64,000 nucleotides of DNA from Erythrobacter aurantius (lineage in GTDB: Bacteria > Pseudomonadota > Alphaproteobacteria > Sphingomonadales > Sphingomonadaceae): NCBI RefSeq assembly GCF_023823125.1, contig NZ_CP090949.1, positions 620,001 to 684,000 on the forward strand, given 5' to 3'. A program made the translations under genes and the position numbers. The notes under the pieces are model-generated. The model did no database searches. It was not told the origin of the DNA and saw only the letters and a list, made by a program, of their open reading frames with translations. Position 1 is the stretch's first letter, and each line of letters starts with the position of its first letter. Below are positions 18,779 through 27,327 of the stretch, one piece after another.

Positions 18779-20962
18779 ATGATCCGCAAGACCACTCTGC
18801 TTCTCGCAGGCACCGCCGCCTTTGCTCTCGCCGGAGCGGCCGCCGCCCATCAGGATTCGGGAATTCCCGGTGCCGACATCGAAATGCTCGAAGCGCATGC
18901 CGATGCCGAAGCCGCGCCGGAACCGGCCACGCCGACGATGAGCTTCGGTACATGGGGCGTCGATCCGGAGTTGCTTTCGATCACGGTCGATCCGGGCGAC
19001 GACTTCTTCGCCTACGTCAACCAGAAGTGGCTCGATGCCAACCCGCTGCCGGCCGAATTCAGCCGGTTCGGCGCGTTCAACCTGCTGCGCGAAAAGTCGA
19101 CGACCGACGTCAAGGCGCTGATGGACGAGCTGGTGGCAAAGGACCCGGCGACGCTCACCAGCGACGAAAAGCGCATTGTCGACATGCACAATGCCTATCT
19201 CGATGTTGAAGCCATTGATGCCGCCGATCTTGCTCCGGCACAGCCTTATCTCAACGCGATCGTTGCCGCGACTTCGCTCGAAGATCTGGCGATGCTTTGG
19301 GCGGATCCTGCCTATTCCAGCCCCCTGGGCGGCTTCGTCAACGTCGATGCAAAACAGCCCGATCGCTATGTCGCCTATCTCGGCAGCGGCGGCCTGGGCC
19401 TGCCGGACCGGGATTACTACCTCGACGAGAGCGAAAAGGGCAAAGCGATCCAGCAGGCTTATCGCGAGTATGTCGCAATGCTGCTAGGCGAGGCCGGCTA
19501 TGCCGATCCGATGGCCGCTGCCGAAGCGGTCTATGCGATGGAAGATCGCATTGCGCGGGACATCGACTGGGCCCGCACCGCGCGGCGCAACCGTGATCTC
19601 ACCTATAACGCGATGACCATGGCCGAACTCGAAGCGATGGCTGGGGACTTCCCCGTGGCCGCCATGCTCGGCAAGATCGGGCTCGACGCCTCGCCGATCT
19701 TCGTTGTCGGCAACCTGCCGCCGAGCGATGAGCGCGCCAAGGAACTGGGCCTTACCGAAGAACAGCTTGCCCAGATCGGCGAAGGCATGCCGGGCATGCT
19801 CAAGCTGCTGAACGACACGCCGCTGGCGACGCTTCAGGCGTGGTCGATCAAGGAATTCCTGTCGGATCACGCATCGGTTCTGCCCTCGCGCTTCGACGAG
19901 GCGAATTTCGCGCTCTATGGCAAGCTGCTGCAAGGCACGCCTGAACAGCGCGCCCGGTGGAAGCGTGCTATCGCCCACACCGAAGGGGGCTTGGGGGAAC
20001 TGATCGGCAAGAGCTATGTCGAGCGTTACTTCCCGCCGGAAAACAAGGCGGCGATGGAAGAACTGGTGGCGAACCTGCGGGTCGCGGTTGCGCAGTCGAT
20101 CGACGAGATCGAATGGATGGGTGCGGAGACAAAGCAGCGCGCGCTGGAGAAGCTCGCCAGCTTCGATCCCAAGATCGGTTATCGCGACAACCTCGAAACC
20201 TATGAAGGGCTGGAGGTGACGGCCGACAATCCGCTGGCCAATGCGATTGCCGCTGATGCCTGGGGCCTGCGCGACAATGTCGCCAAGCTGGGTCAGCCGA
20301 TTGACCGGACCGAGTGGTTCATGCTGCCGCAGACGGTCAACGCCTATTACAACCCTACCAAGAACGAAATCGTCTTCCCCGCCGCGATCCTGCAGCAGCC
20401 GTTCTTCGCGCTGACCAATGATCCGGCGGTGAACTATGGTGCTATCGGCGGGGTGATCGGCCATGAAATCGGCCACGGCTTTGACGATCAGGGTTCGAAG
20501 TATGATGCAACGGGTGCGCTGCGGAACTGGTGGACAGACGAGGATCGCGCCAATTTCGACGCGCGCGGCGACGCTCTGGTGGCGCAGTACGACGCGTTCT
20601 GCCCGCTCGACAACGGTGAAACCTGCGTCAACGGCCGCTTCACCCTTGGCGAGAACATCGGTGACCTTGGCGGGTTGAGCCTTGCCTATCGTGCCTACAA
20701 GATCGCGACCGAGGGCAAGGAAGTGCCGGTGATCGACGGGCTGACCGGGGATCAGCGGTTCTTCATCGCCTGGGCACAGGTGTGGCGTTCGCAGCAGCGC
20801 GAAGACAACTATCGCCAGCGCCTGCGCACCGACAGCCACAGCCCGGAAGAATACCGCACCAACGGCGTCGTGCGGAACCTTGACGAATGGTACGAGGCTT
20901 TTGGCGTGACCGAAGATCACGCGATGTACCTCCCGCCAGAGGAACGCGTACGCATCTGGTAA
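18779..20962 (+). CDS. M13-family zinc metallopeptidase (neprilysin-like)
   Basis: A 727-residue exported endopeptidase. The start MIRKTTLLLAGTAAFALAGA begins a signal peptide cut near AAAAHQ; an upstream in-frame methionine at 18716 is rejected because it would hide that signal. Zinc motif HEIGH is at residues 562-566 (VIGHEIGHGFDDQGSKYD), the ENxxD third-ligand motif is GENIGDLGG (about 623), and NAYYNPTKNEIVFPAAILQQP precedes them as in the family. Length fits. It probably degrades peptides in the periplasm. Its operon status is open: the exporter ends about 110 bases upstream. Confidence 0.93.
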   Translation: MIRKTTLLLAGTAAFALAGAAAAHQDSGIPGADIEMLEAHADAEAAPEPATPTMSFGTWGVDPELLSITVDPGDDFFAYVNQKWLDANPLPAEFSRFGAFNLLREKSTTDVKALMDELVAKDPATLTSDEKRIVDMHNAYLDVEAIDAADLAPAQPYLNAIVAATSLEDLAMLWADPAYSSPLGGFVNVDAKQPDRYVAYLGSGGLGLPDRDYYLDESEKGKAIQQAYREYVAMLLGEAGYADPMAAAEAVYAMEDRIARDIDWARTARRNRDLTYNAMTMAELEAMAGDFPVAAMLGKIGLDASPIFVVGNLPPSDERAKELGLTEEQLAQIGEGMPGMLKLLNDTPLATLQAWSIKEFLSDHASVLPSRFDEANFALYGKLLQGTPEQRARWKRAIAHTEGGLGELIGKSYVERYFPPENKAAMEELVANLRVAVAQSIDEIEWMGAETKQRALEKLASFDPKIGYRDNLETYEGLEVTADNPLANAIAADAWGLRDNVAKLGQPIDRTEWFMLPQTVNAYYNPTKNEIVFPAAILQQPFFALTNDPAVNYGAIGGVIGHEIGHGFDDQGSKYDATGALRNWWTDEDRANFDARGDALVAQYDAFCPLDNGETCVNGRFTLGENIGDLGGLSLAYRAYKIATEGKEVPVIDGLTGDQRFFIAWAQVWRSQQREDNYRQRLRTDSHSPEEYRTNGVVRNLDEWYEAFGVTEDHAMYLPPEERVRIW

Positions 20963-21006
20963 ATGGGTCCGGGGGCTAAGCCTCCCGCTAATCCCGATTG
21001 ACTTGG

Positions 21007-21032
21007 CCCGCGCTTCCTACGAGAGGCGCGGG
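21007..21032 (+). promoter_or_regulatory. Leader hairpin before uppP
   Basis: CCCGCGC (21007-21013) pairs perfectly with GCGCGGG (21026-21032) over a 12-base loop, just before the uppP start. The likely ribosome site GAGAGG sits at the loop/stem boundary, so the hairpin could limit translation. No T-run follows, so it is not a terminator for the peptidase gene. Confidence 0.3.
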
Positions 21033-21034
21033 TC

Positions 21035-21892
21035 ATGACTTTTCTGCAGATGCTCATCATCGCGATCGTTCAGGGAATCACCGAATTCCTGCCGATCTCG
21101 TCTTCCGGCCATTTGATCCTGGTGCCGGTTTTTACTGGCGCAGCCGATCAGGGGCCGATGATCGACATTGCCGTGCATGTCGGATCGTTGCTGGCGATCA
21201 TCACCTATTTCTTCAAGGACGTGCTGGGCCTCGCGCGCGGCGGCTTTGCGACAGTCGGAATCGGTGCGAACAGTCCCGGTGCGAGCGAATGGCGCAAGTT
21301 GTTCCTGTGGATCGTGCTGGGCACGATTCCCGCCGTCCTGTTCGGGCTGGCGATCAAGCTGGGTTTCCTCAACGGCGTCGTTTCGAGCGTGTTCGGAATC
21401 GAGATCAAGGATGGCGACCTGCTCGAGTCGATCCGGTTCACCGATCTCGTTGCAACCAACCTCATCGTCTACGGCATCCTGCTCGGCCTCGCTGACCACT
21501 TCGGCAAGGAGGAAAAGACCTTCGAGCAGATGACGTGGCGCGACGGGTTGATCGTCGGTCTGGCGCAGGCGCTGGCGCTGGTTCCGGGCACAAGCCGTTC
21601 GGGTGTCACCATGACCGCGGCCCGGTTTTTGGGCTATGGCCGATTCGAAGCGGCGCGGTTCTCCTTCCTTCTCTCAATCCCGGCGGTCGCGGGTGCGGGA
21701 GTCTTGATCGTCCCTGACCTGCTGGAGGCCGATGGCGCCCTGCTGATGGAAGCAATCATCACCGGCGCCATGACCTTCGTCGCCGCGTTCCTGACGATGG
21801 CGTTCCTGATGAACTTCCTGAAGCGGGCGTCGATGCTGGTCTTTGTGGTCTATCGCATCGCAATGGGTTGCGCGCTGTTCTATTTCTTCTGA
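21035..21892 (+). CDS. uppP: Undecaprenyl-diphosphate phosphatase (BacA/UppP)
   Basis: A 285-residue polytopic membrane enzyme that dephosphorylates undecaprenyl diphosphate to recycle the lipid carrier for peptidoglycan and polysaccharide assembly. Motif 1 is GITEFLPISSSGHLILVP and motif 2 is LALVPGTSRSGVTMTAARFL, both essential in the family. The C-terminal helices TFVAAFLTMAFLMNFLKRAS fit the family. Length is slightly above the usual 265-275 owing to an internal loop around 75-110. Overproduction confers bacitracin resistance in known members. Confidence 0.96.
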   Translation: MTFLQMLIIAIVQGITEFLPISSSGHLILVPVFTGAADQGPMIDIAVHVGSLLAIITYFFKDVLGLARGGFATVGIGANSPGASEWRKLFLWIVLGTIPAVLFGLAIKLGFLNGVVSSVFGIEIKDGDLLESIRFTDLVATNLIVYGILLGLADHFGKEEKTFEQMTWRDGLIVGLAQALALVPGTSRSGVTMTAARFLGYGRFEAARFSFLLSIPAVAGAGVLIVPDLLEADGALLMEAIITGAMTFVAAFLTMAFLMNFLKRASMLVFVVYRIAMGCALFYFF

Positions 21893-21980
21893 AGCCGCCT
21901 GCGATTACAGACTGTCGGAACCAAACCCGCGCCCCGGATGTTCTGGGGGTGAAACTCTTGCACCGGAATGACTTGATTGA

Positions 21981-22238
21981 ATGGCGCTGCTTCTTCTGAT
22001 TGTTATTGGCCTTAGCGCAGGTTGGCTGGCTTCAGTCGTCGCGCGCACCGAGGAATCGGGCGCGATCCTGCGTCAGATGGGAATAGGCCTTGTGGCCAGC
22101 CTGATCGCGGGGCTGCTGATCAACTCCGGCACGATCCTCGGGAGCCTGTCCTTGCTGGCTTTGGGCGCGGCGATTGCCGCACCGGCCGCCGCACTGGTGA
22201 TCTATCACGCGGTTCTCAATCGCAAGGCAGAAGCGTAG
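21981..22238 (+). CDS. Small transmembrane protein (GlsB/YeaQ-like)
   Basis: An 85-residue, very hydrophobic protein with three predicted helices: LLLLIVIGLSAGWLASVVA, MGIGLVASLIAGLLINSG and LSLLALGAAIAAPAAALVI. The pattern resembles the GlsB/YeaQ/YmgE transglycosylase-associated family, but this protein has few of their Gly motifs, so the match is tentative. It ends 25 bases from the convergent phenylalanine hydroxylase. Function unknown. Confidence 0.6.
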   Translation: MALLLLIVIGLSAGWLASVVARTEESGAILRQMGIGLVASLIAGLLINSGTILGSLSLLALGAAIAAPAAALVIYHAVLNRKAEA

Positions 22239-22263
22239 GCGGCTACGATCCCGCAGAGGGATA

Positions 22264-23202
22264 TCAGACCGGCTTTGCGCCGCTGCCCCTTCCGCCGCGC
22301 AGGTGATATTCCTGAGTGCCGCGGTGCACCACATAATCGACATCGATCACCGCGCTGTTGGCATAGGTGAACCCGGGCGCGAGGCTGCGATAGAGCTTGT
22401 CGAAATCGCGTGTGACTGTCTGGCGATAGAGATCTTCGAAACTCTCGATCACGAAATAGGTCGGTTGCAGGTCGCTGATCACGTAATCGGTGCGCATCAC
22501 CCGGTCGACATTCAGCATGATGCGATTGGGGCTTTGCGCTTCGACGGCAAATCGGGCTTCGGTCGGGCCTGAAAGGATACCTGCGCCATAGGCGCGGATG
22601 CCGGCTTCCTCTTCGATCAGGCCGAATTCGACCGTATACCAATAGAGCGAGCCCAGCGCCTTCAGCCGGTTGTACCGCATCGCCTTCCACCCGGCGCGGC
22701 CATATTCCTGCATGTAATCGGCATAGACGGGATCGGTCAGCATGGGGACGTGGCCGAACACGTCGTGAAACACGTCGGGTTCCTGGATGTAATCGAAGGT
22801 TTCCCGCGTACGGATGAAATTGCCCGCCGGGAAACGCCGGTTGGCGAGGTGCCAGAAGAACACATGATCGGGTATCAGCATCGGCACCGGCACCACGCTC
22901 CACCCGGTCAGCCTGCCGAGTTCTTCGGACAGCTGCCCGAATTCGGGGATGCCTCCACGCGACAAATCCAGCTTTTCCAGACCCGCCATGAAAGCGCTCG
23001 CCGCGCGTCCGGGTAGCACCTCCATCTGGCGGGCGAACAGATCGTCCCAAATGGCGTGATCTTCGGAAGAATAATCGGTTTGGGCAGGTTCAAGCCAGTC
23101 ATCGCCCAGATGCGGTGGCTTTGCCAGAGGTGCGGTGAAAACGTCTGCGGGCAAGTCCGGCAGTCGGGAAAAATCGGTGGTGTGGTCTGCAAGAGTAGCC
23201 AT
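22264..23202 (-). CDS. phhA: Phenylalanine 4-monooxygenase
   Basis: A 312-residue tetrahydrobiopterin- and Fe(II)-dependent hydroxylase that converts phenylalanine to tyrosine. The iron ligands are seen in PDVFHDVFGHVPML (two His, about 152-157) and a downstream Glu in VEFGLIEEEAGIRAYGAG (about 199). It lacks the eukaryotic regulatory domain, as bacterial enzymes do. The start MATLADHTTDFSRLPDLPAD is divergent, with 69 bases, from ppk2. The cofactor-recycling enzyme PhhB is not present nearby. Confidence 0.95.
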   Translation of the reverse strand: MATLADHTTDFSRLPDLPADVFTAPLAKPPHLGDDWLEPAQTDYSSEDHAIWDDLFARQMEVLPGRAASAFMAGLEKLDLSRGGIPEFGQLSEELGRLTGWSVVPVPMLIPDHVFFWHLANRRFPAGNFIRTRETFDYIQEPDVFHDVFGHVPMLTDPVYADYMQEYGRAGWKAMRYNRLKALGSLYWYTVEFGLIEEEAGIRAYGAGILSGPTEARFAVEAQSPNRIMLNVDRVMRTDYVISDLQPTYFVIESFEDLYRQTVTRDFDKLYRSLAPGFTYANSAVIDVDYVVHRGTQEYHLRGGRGSGAKPV

Positions 23203-23271
23203 CAGGTCTCAAATGATACTACCATCGCGCCGATGCAACAACCGAAACGCGCAAAGGGATAGGAAGGCACT

Positions 23272-24063
23272 ATGGCCAAAGGGGAAAAGCTGAAGGGCAA
23301 GGAATACCGCGAACTGCTGGAGCCTATGACCGAGGAGCTGGTCGGGATGGCACGTTGGGCCCGGACTACGGGTGCGCGGATTGTCGTGCTGTTCGAGGGA
23401 CGCGATACGGCAGGCAAGGGCGGTGCGATCAGCGCGGTGCGCGACAAGCTCAACCCGCGGCAGTGCCGCACTGTCGCACTGTCCAAACCCAGTGAGGAGG
23501 AGCTCACCCAGTGGTATTTCCAGCGCTACATCGCGCACCTTCCCCATGCCGGTGAAATCGTCCTGTTCGACCGCAGCTGGTACAATCGCGCGGGCGTCGA
23601 AAAGGTTATGGGTTATGCGACCGAGGCGCAGGTTGAGGCGTTCCTGAAGCAGGTTCCGGTGTTTGAAAAGCTGCTTACCGACGACGGGATCCTGGTGTTC
23701 AAATACTGGCTGACAACCGATCAGGACAATCAGGAGGAGCGGCTAAAAGAGCGGTTGGAAGACCCGCTCAAGCGCTGGAAACTTTCGCCGATCGATCTTG
23801 CGGCGCGTGAGAAATATGACGCCTACACAAAAGCGCGGGAGTCGATGCTCAAGGCGACGCATACCAGCCATGCCCCATGGACACTGGTCGATTTCAACGA
23901 TCAGAAGAGGGGACGACTGACGCTGGTCCGCCATCTGCTTGACCACTTGCCTGATACGCATGTGGCCCCGCCCGAAATCGACTTTCCGGATCTGGGCCAT
24001 GAGCCGAGCGCGGAAAGCTATGGCGTGCTGCAACCGATACCGGACTATCGCCCGGAGCATTGA
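23272..24063 (+). CDS. ppk2: Polyphosphate kinase 2 family protein
   Basis: A 263-residue class I-like PPK2, which transfers phosphate between polyphosphate and nucleoside diphosphates. Walker A is EGRDTAGKGGAISAV (about 43-57), and the catalytic lid and Walker B region is EIVLFDRSWYNRAGVEKVMG (about 100). TTDQDNQEERLKERLEDPLKRWKLSP is a family hallmark. An AGGAAGG site precedes the start. Its TGA overlaps the TTGACA of the following operator/promoter, so no operon with the SPFH gene is needed. Direction of catalysis (ADP versus GDP) is not fixed by sequence. Confidence 0.92.
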   Translation: MAKGEKLKGKEYRELLEPMTEELVGMARWARTTGARIVVLFEGRDTAGKGGAISAVRDKLNPRQCRTVALSKPSEEELTQWYFQRYIAHLPHAGEIVLFDRSWYNRAGVEKVMGYATEAQVEAFLKQVPVFEKLLTDDGILVFKYWLTTDQDNQEERLKERLEDPLKRWKLSPIDLAAREKYDAYTKARESMLKATHTSHAPWTLVDFNDQKRGRLTLVRHLLDHLPDTHVAPPEIDFPDLGHEPSAESYGVLQPIPDYRPEH

Positions 24064-24106
24064 CATTCGCTCCCACGCGATATAAATATGATATCATAAT
24101 TATATC
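24060..24106 (+). promoter_or_regulatory. Promoter and AT-rich 28-bp palindromic operator of the SPFH/RHH genes
   Basis: TTGACA (24060-24065) is a perfect -35 box; a -10 such as TATAAA (24081-24086, spacer 15) or TAAATA (spacer 17) follows. From 24079 to 24106 the sequence is a near-perfect palindrome: outer arms GATATAA and TTATATC, centre TATGATATCATA, with only one symmetric mismatched base pair in 28. It is strongly AT-rich in a GC-rich genome and ends 15 bases before the ATG. An RHH-family DNA-binding protein is encoded in the same operon, so negative autoregulation is proposed. Confidence 0.6.
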
Positions 24107-24121
24107 GGACAGGGGACTGTT

Positions 24122-25027
24122 ATGGTTGAACGTATCGAATCGATGGCCGCTAGCAAGGAACGCGCAGGCAGCGCGCACAACGGGTATGTCATGCTCGCGA
24201 TGCTGCCGGTATTTGTGGCCGTGCCGGCGCTGTTTTTTCTCGCCGGGCTAGGCCCGGCACTGGGCCCGATTGTCGGACTGCCCTTGCTGATCTTGAGCGC
24301 TGTGGGATTTGTGCTGGTCTCGGTTGGCTTCTTCATGATCCAGCCCAATCAGGCAGTCGTGCTTACCCTGTTCGGCGAATACCGCGGAACGGTTCGCAAG
24401 GATGGGCTGCACTGGGTATGGCCGTGGTTTGGCAAGCAGAAGGTGAGCGTGCGCGCGCACAACATCCATTCCGAAAGGGTCAAGATCAACGATCTGCGCG
24501 GCAACCCGATCGAGATCGCCTGCAATGTCGTGTGGCGTGTCGCCGACACCGCTCAGGCGGTGTTCGATGTCGATGACTACAAGGAATTCGTGAACATCCA
24601 GATCGAAGCCGGATTGCGAACGGTCGGCTCGCGCCATCCCTATGATGACATGTCCGACGAAGACGAAACCACGCTGCGCGGCAGCGGCGAAGTGGTCAAC
24701 CGTGAACTGATCGTGGAGCTTAACGAACGGCTTCAGGTTGCAGGCATCACCGTTGACGAAGCAGGCCTTACCCACCTTGCCTATGCCCCCGAAATCGCCG
24801 GTGCGATGCTGCGCCGCCAGCAGGCCGACGCGGTGATCGCCGCGCGCAAGAAGGTGGTGATCGGCGCGGTCAGCATGGTCGAGGATGCGCTCGAGAAGCT
24901 CTCGAGCGATGGCGTGGTCGAGCTCGACGATGAACGCAAGGCGGCCATGGTGTCGAACCTGATGGTGGTGCTGTGCGGCGATCGCGAGGCGCAGCCCGTC
25001 GTCAACGCCGGCACGCTTTACCAGTAA
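24122..25027 (+). CDS. SPFH/Band-7 membrane protein
   Basis: A 301-residue stomatin/prohibitin-superfamily protein. Two hydrophobic helices lie at about 20-45 ([20 protein letters not shown]) and 50-75, followed by the SPFH domain starting [20 protein letters not shown] and a Glu/Ala-rich C-terminal coiled coil ([20 protein letters not shown]). Such proteins form large ring-shaped membrane scaffolds and often gate proteases. A zinc protease or NfeD-type partner is not adjacent. The only neighbour on the transcript is an RHH protein 22 bases downstream. Confidence 0.9.
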   Translation: MVERIESMAASKERAGSAHNGYVMLAMLPVFVAVPALFFLAGLGPALGPIVGLPLLILSAVGFVLVSVGFFMIQPNQAVVLTLFGEYRGTVRKDGLHWVWPWFGKQKVSVRAHNIHSERVKINDLRGNPIEIACNVVWRVADTAQAVFDVDDYKEFVNIQIEAGLRTVGSRHPYDDMSDEDETTLRGSGEVVNRELIVELNERLQVAGITVDEAGLTHLAYAPEIAGAMLRRQQADAVIAARKKVVIGAVSMVEDALEKLSSDGVVELDDERKAAMVSNLMVVLCGDREAQPVVNAGTLYQ

Positions 25028-25049
25028 TACGATATCCAAGGAGGCAGCC

Positions 25050-25256
25050 ATGGCTGCACCCGCTCAGAAAAAGGCCTTCGCCCTGCGGCTCGATCCGGCA
25101 GTACATGCCGCGATCGAGCGGTTGGCGGGGGCTGAACTTCGCTCTGCCAACGCGCAGATCGAGATGCTGCTGCGTGAGGCTTTGTCGGCGCGTGGAATCG
25201 AGGTGGAGAAATCGAAGGCTCCAAGGCGGGGCAGGCCGCCCAAAGCGCAGGATTAG
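25050..25256 (+). CDS. Ribbon-helix-helix (Arc/CopG-like) DNA-binding protein with AT-hook-like tail
   Basis: A 68-residue protein. Residues about 8-45 (KAFALRLDPAVHAAIERLAG and following) fit the beta-strand, helix, helix pattern of Arc/CopG repressors. The C-terminus carries KAPRRGRPPKAQD, whose RGRP core resembles an AT-hook minor-groove binder. A strong AAGGAGG site precedes the ATG. The protein would suit the AT-rich palindrome upstream of the operon. No toxin gene accompanies it. Its TAG overlaps the stop of the convergent hydratase gene by three bases. An antitoxin role is possible but unsupported. Confidence 0.75.
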   Translation: MAAPAQKKAFALRLDPAVHAAIERLAGAELRSANAQIEMLLREALSARGIEVEKSKAPRRGRPPKAQD

Positions 25257-26101
25257 AGGCTGGCCCTTGCCTTGGTAATCTGGCGCCCGTCATCGGCAAA
25301 AGCCGCCATGTCGAAGCCATTATCCGATTTGCGCATCACCAGATGGAGCGGCTCTCCGGCTATGGCCGGAGACACCCCGCGAAACTCGAAGTGCCGCAGA
25401 CGGTTCTCGCCCAGCTCCCGCGCGGCCAGTTGCAACAGCAGGCTGGCTGTCAGCGGACCGTGCACCACCAGTCCGCGATACCGCTCGACATCGCGGGCGT
25501 AAGGCGCGTCGTAATGGATGCGGTGCGTGTTGAAGGTGAGCGCGGAATAACGGAACAGCAGACGCGGATCGGGCGTGATGGCCCGGTGTGCATTCCATCC
25601 GGACGGGTCAAACTGGCCGTCGCTCATATCCGGGGGGCTGAGCGGCGCGTCGAGCGCGGCGGCCTCGCGATAGACCAGCGTTTGCGTCTCGCGCACCGAC
25701 AGCGTGCCGTTGGCGTGGGTTTCATGCTCCACATCGACAAAAGCGAGCTTGCCCGAACCGCCTTCCTTCTCGCTGATCGAGGCGACGCGGCTGATCCGCT
25801 CGATCACGGCTCCGCGAGCGATGGGAGCGATGAAGCGGATTGCGCTCGACGCCCACATCCGGCGCGGCATTGGGAACGGGGGCAGGAAGCTGTCGGCGCT
25901 GTCGTCGCGGGCGGGATGACCGTCTTCACCCAGCGCCGTGGTGGGCGCATCGGGCGTGCACAGGGCAAAGTGGATGCCCTGCGGCAGGATCGCCTGATCC
26001 TGATCCAGATCGAAAGTCGCGAGCCAGCGGCTTGCAAGCCCCTCGTCCAGCCGATCCTTCGCGCGCTGTTCGCGCCCGATCCACGCGTCCCACTCGCCCA
26101 T
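25253..26101 (-). CDS. HTD2/MaoC-N type acyl-CoA hydratase
   Basis: A 282-residue double-hot-dog protein of the FAS1-like dehydratase/mesaconyl-CoA hydratase group. The hydratase signature is seen as FRYSALTFNTHRIHYD (about 203-218), followed by YRGLVVHGPLTASLLLQ. The chosen start MGEWDAWIGREQRAK gives ATGA overlap with the upstream thiolase stop, so the two are translationally coupled. It hydrates an enoyl- or mesaconyl-type CoA thioester; the exact substrate is unknown. Last gene of the six-gene acyl-CoA operon. Confidence 0.85.
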   Translation of the reverse strand: MGEWDAWIGREQRAKDRLDEGLASRWLATFDLDQDQAILPQGIHFALCTPDAPTTALGEDGHPARDDSADSFLPPFPMPRRMWASSAIRFIAPIARGAVIERISRVASISEKEGGSGKLAFVDVEHETHANGTLSVRETQTLVYREAAALDAPLSPPDMSDGQFDPSGWNAHRAITPDPRLLFRYSALTFNTHRIHYDAPYARDVERYRGLVVHGPLTASLLLQLAARELGENRLRHFEFRGVSPAIAGEPLHLVMRKSDNGFDMAAFADDGRQITKARASL

Positions 26102-27327
26102 CAGGCTGCGCGCTCGAACACCGCCGCGATGCCCTGGCCACCGCCGATGCACATGGTTTCAAGCCCATAGCGCACCTCGCGCCGGTGCATTTCGGCAGCC
26201 ATGTCCGCAAGGATGCGACCTCCGGTCGCGCCGATGGGATGGCCCAGCGATATGCCCGAACCGTTGACGTTCAGGATATCGCGGCGGCTGTCATCCGCGC
26301 TCCAGCCCCAACCCTTGAGCACGGCCAGCACCTGCGGCGCGAAGGCTTCATTGAGTTCGACGAGGCCGATATCGTCCCAGCTGTATCCGCGCCGCGCGAA
26401 CAGGCGTTCGACCGCCGGAACCGGGCCGATACCCATGCGCGACGGGTCGCAGCCCGCCGCAGCCCATCCGCCGAACCATAGCGACGGGCTCAGACCCAAT
26501 TCCTCGAGCTTGTCCTCCGCCACCACAAGGCATGCCGCCGCGGCATCGTTTTGCTGGCTGGCGTTGCCCGCGGTCACGATGGCAGCAGGATCGCGCTTGA
26601 CGTCGATTGCGCGCAAAGCCCCAAGCGTCTCCATCGAGGCATCGGCGCGGTAGCCTTCGTCATGGTCGAACAGCACCGGATCGCCGCGCCGTTGCGGCAC
26701 CTCGACCGGAACCAGATGGCCATCGAACTTGCGTTGCTCCCATGCGGCAGCAGCGTTCTGGTGCGAGCGGACCGCGAAGGCGTCCGCCTCCTCGCGGGTG
26801 ATGCCGTAATCCTTGGCGAGGTTCTCCGCCGTCTCGATCATGCCGGTGATCACGCCGAAGCGTTCAATCGGCTGGCTCATCAACCGGCCGCGCGCTAGGC
26901 GGTCATGCAGCGTCATGTCGCCCATCCGCACACCGCCGCGCAAGTCGGTGGTATAATGTTCGACATTCGACATGCTTTCGACACCGCCCGCGACAACCAC
27001 ATCCGCCATGCCGGTCTCGATCATCATCGCCGCCGTCGCCACCGCCTGCACGCCCGATCCGCACCGCCGATCAAGCTGGAAGCCGGGGACCTCGATTGGC
27101 AGGCCCGCGGCAAGCCAACTCCAGTGCCCGATCGCAGGCGCTTCGCCATTGCCGTAGCCCTGGCTGAACACGACATCGTCGACCCGCTCGGGATCGATCC
27201 CGCTGCGCTCGATCAGCGCTTTCAGGATCACCGCACCCAATTGGCCGGCATTCATGCTCGACAAGCCGCCGAGGAATTTGCCGACGGGGGTCCGCAGGGG
27301 CGATACGATTGCTGCTCTTCTGGTCAT
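26101..27327 (-). CDS. Acetyl-CoA C-acyltransferase (thiolase)
   Basis: A 408-residue thiolase. The acyl-Cys is in LDRRCGSGVQAVA (about 90), the His in SLGHPIGATGGRI (about 364) and the second Cys in LETMCIGGGQGIA (about 394). Length and motif spacing are normal. It is linked by ATGA overlaps to the CaiB-like gene upstream and the hydratase downstream. In this context thiolytic cleavage of a 3-oxoacyl-CoA is the likely direction. It is a different paralogue from the one at 9.9-11.1 kb. Confidence 0.93.
   Translation of the reverse strand: MTRRAAIVSPLRTPVGKFLGGLSSMNAGQLGAVILKALIERSGIDPERVDDVVFSQGYGNGEAPAIGHWSWLAAGLPIEVPGFQLDRRCGSGVQAVATAAMMIETGMADVVVAGGVESMSNVEHYTTDLRGGVRMGDMTLHDRLARGRLMSQPIERFGVITGMIETAENLAKDYGITREEADAFAVRSHQNAAAAWEQRKFDGHLVPVEVPQRRGDPVLFDHDEGYRADASMETLGALRAIDVKRDPAAIVTAGNASQQNDAAAACLVVAEDKLEELGLSPSLWFGGWAAAGCDPSRMGIGPVPAVERLFARRGYSWDDIGLVELNEAFAPQVLAVLKGWGWSADDSRRDILNVNGSGISLGHPIGATGGRILADMAAEMHRREVRYGLETMCIGGGQGIAAVFERAA

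Noticed and set aside
24079..24106. AT-rich palindrome as an attachment site or mobile-element scar
   Set aside because: No integrase, tRNA or flanking direct repeats are near, and it is placed exactly at the promoter of an operon with a DNA-binding protein.
25050..25256. RHH gene as an antitoxin of a classical toxin-antitoxin pair
   Set aside because: No toxin-size gene follows; the convergent neighbour is a hydratase, and the partner upstream is an SPFH protein.
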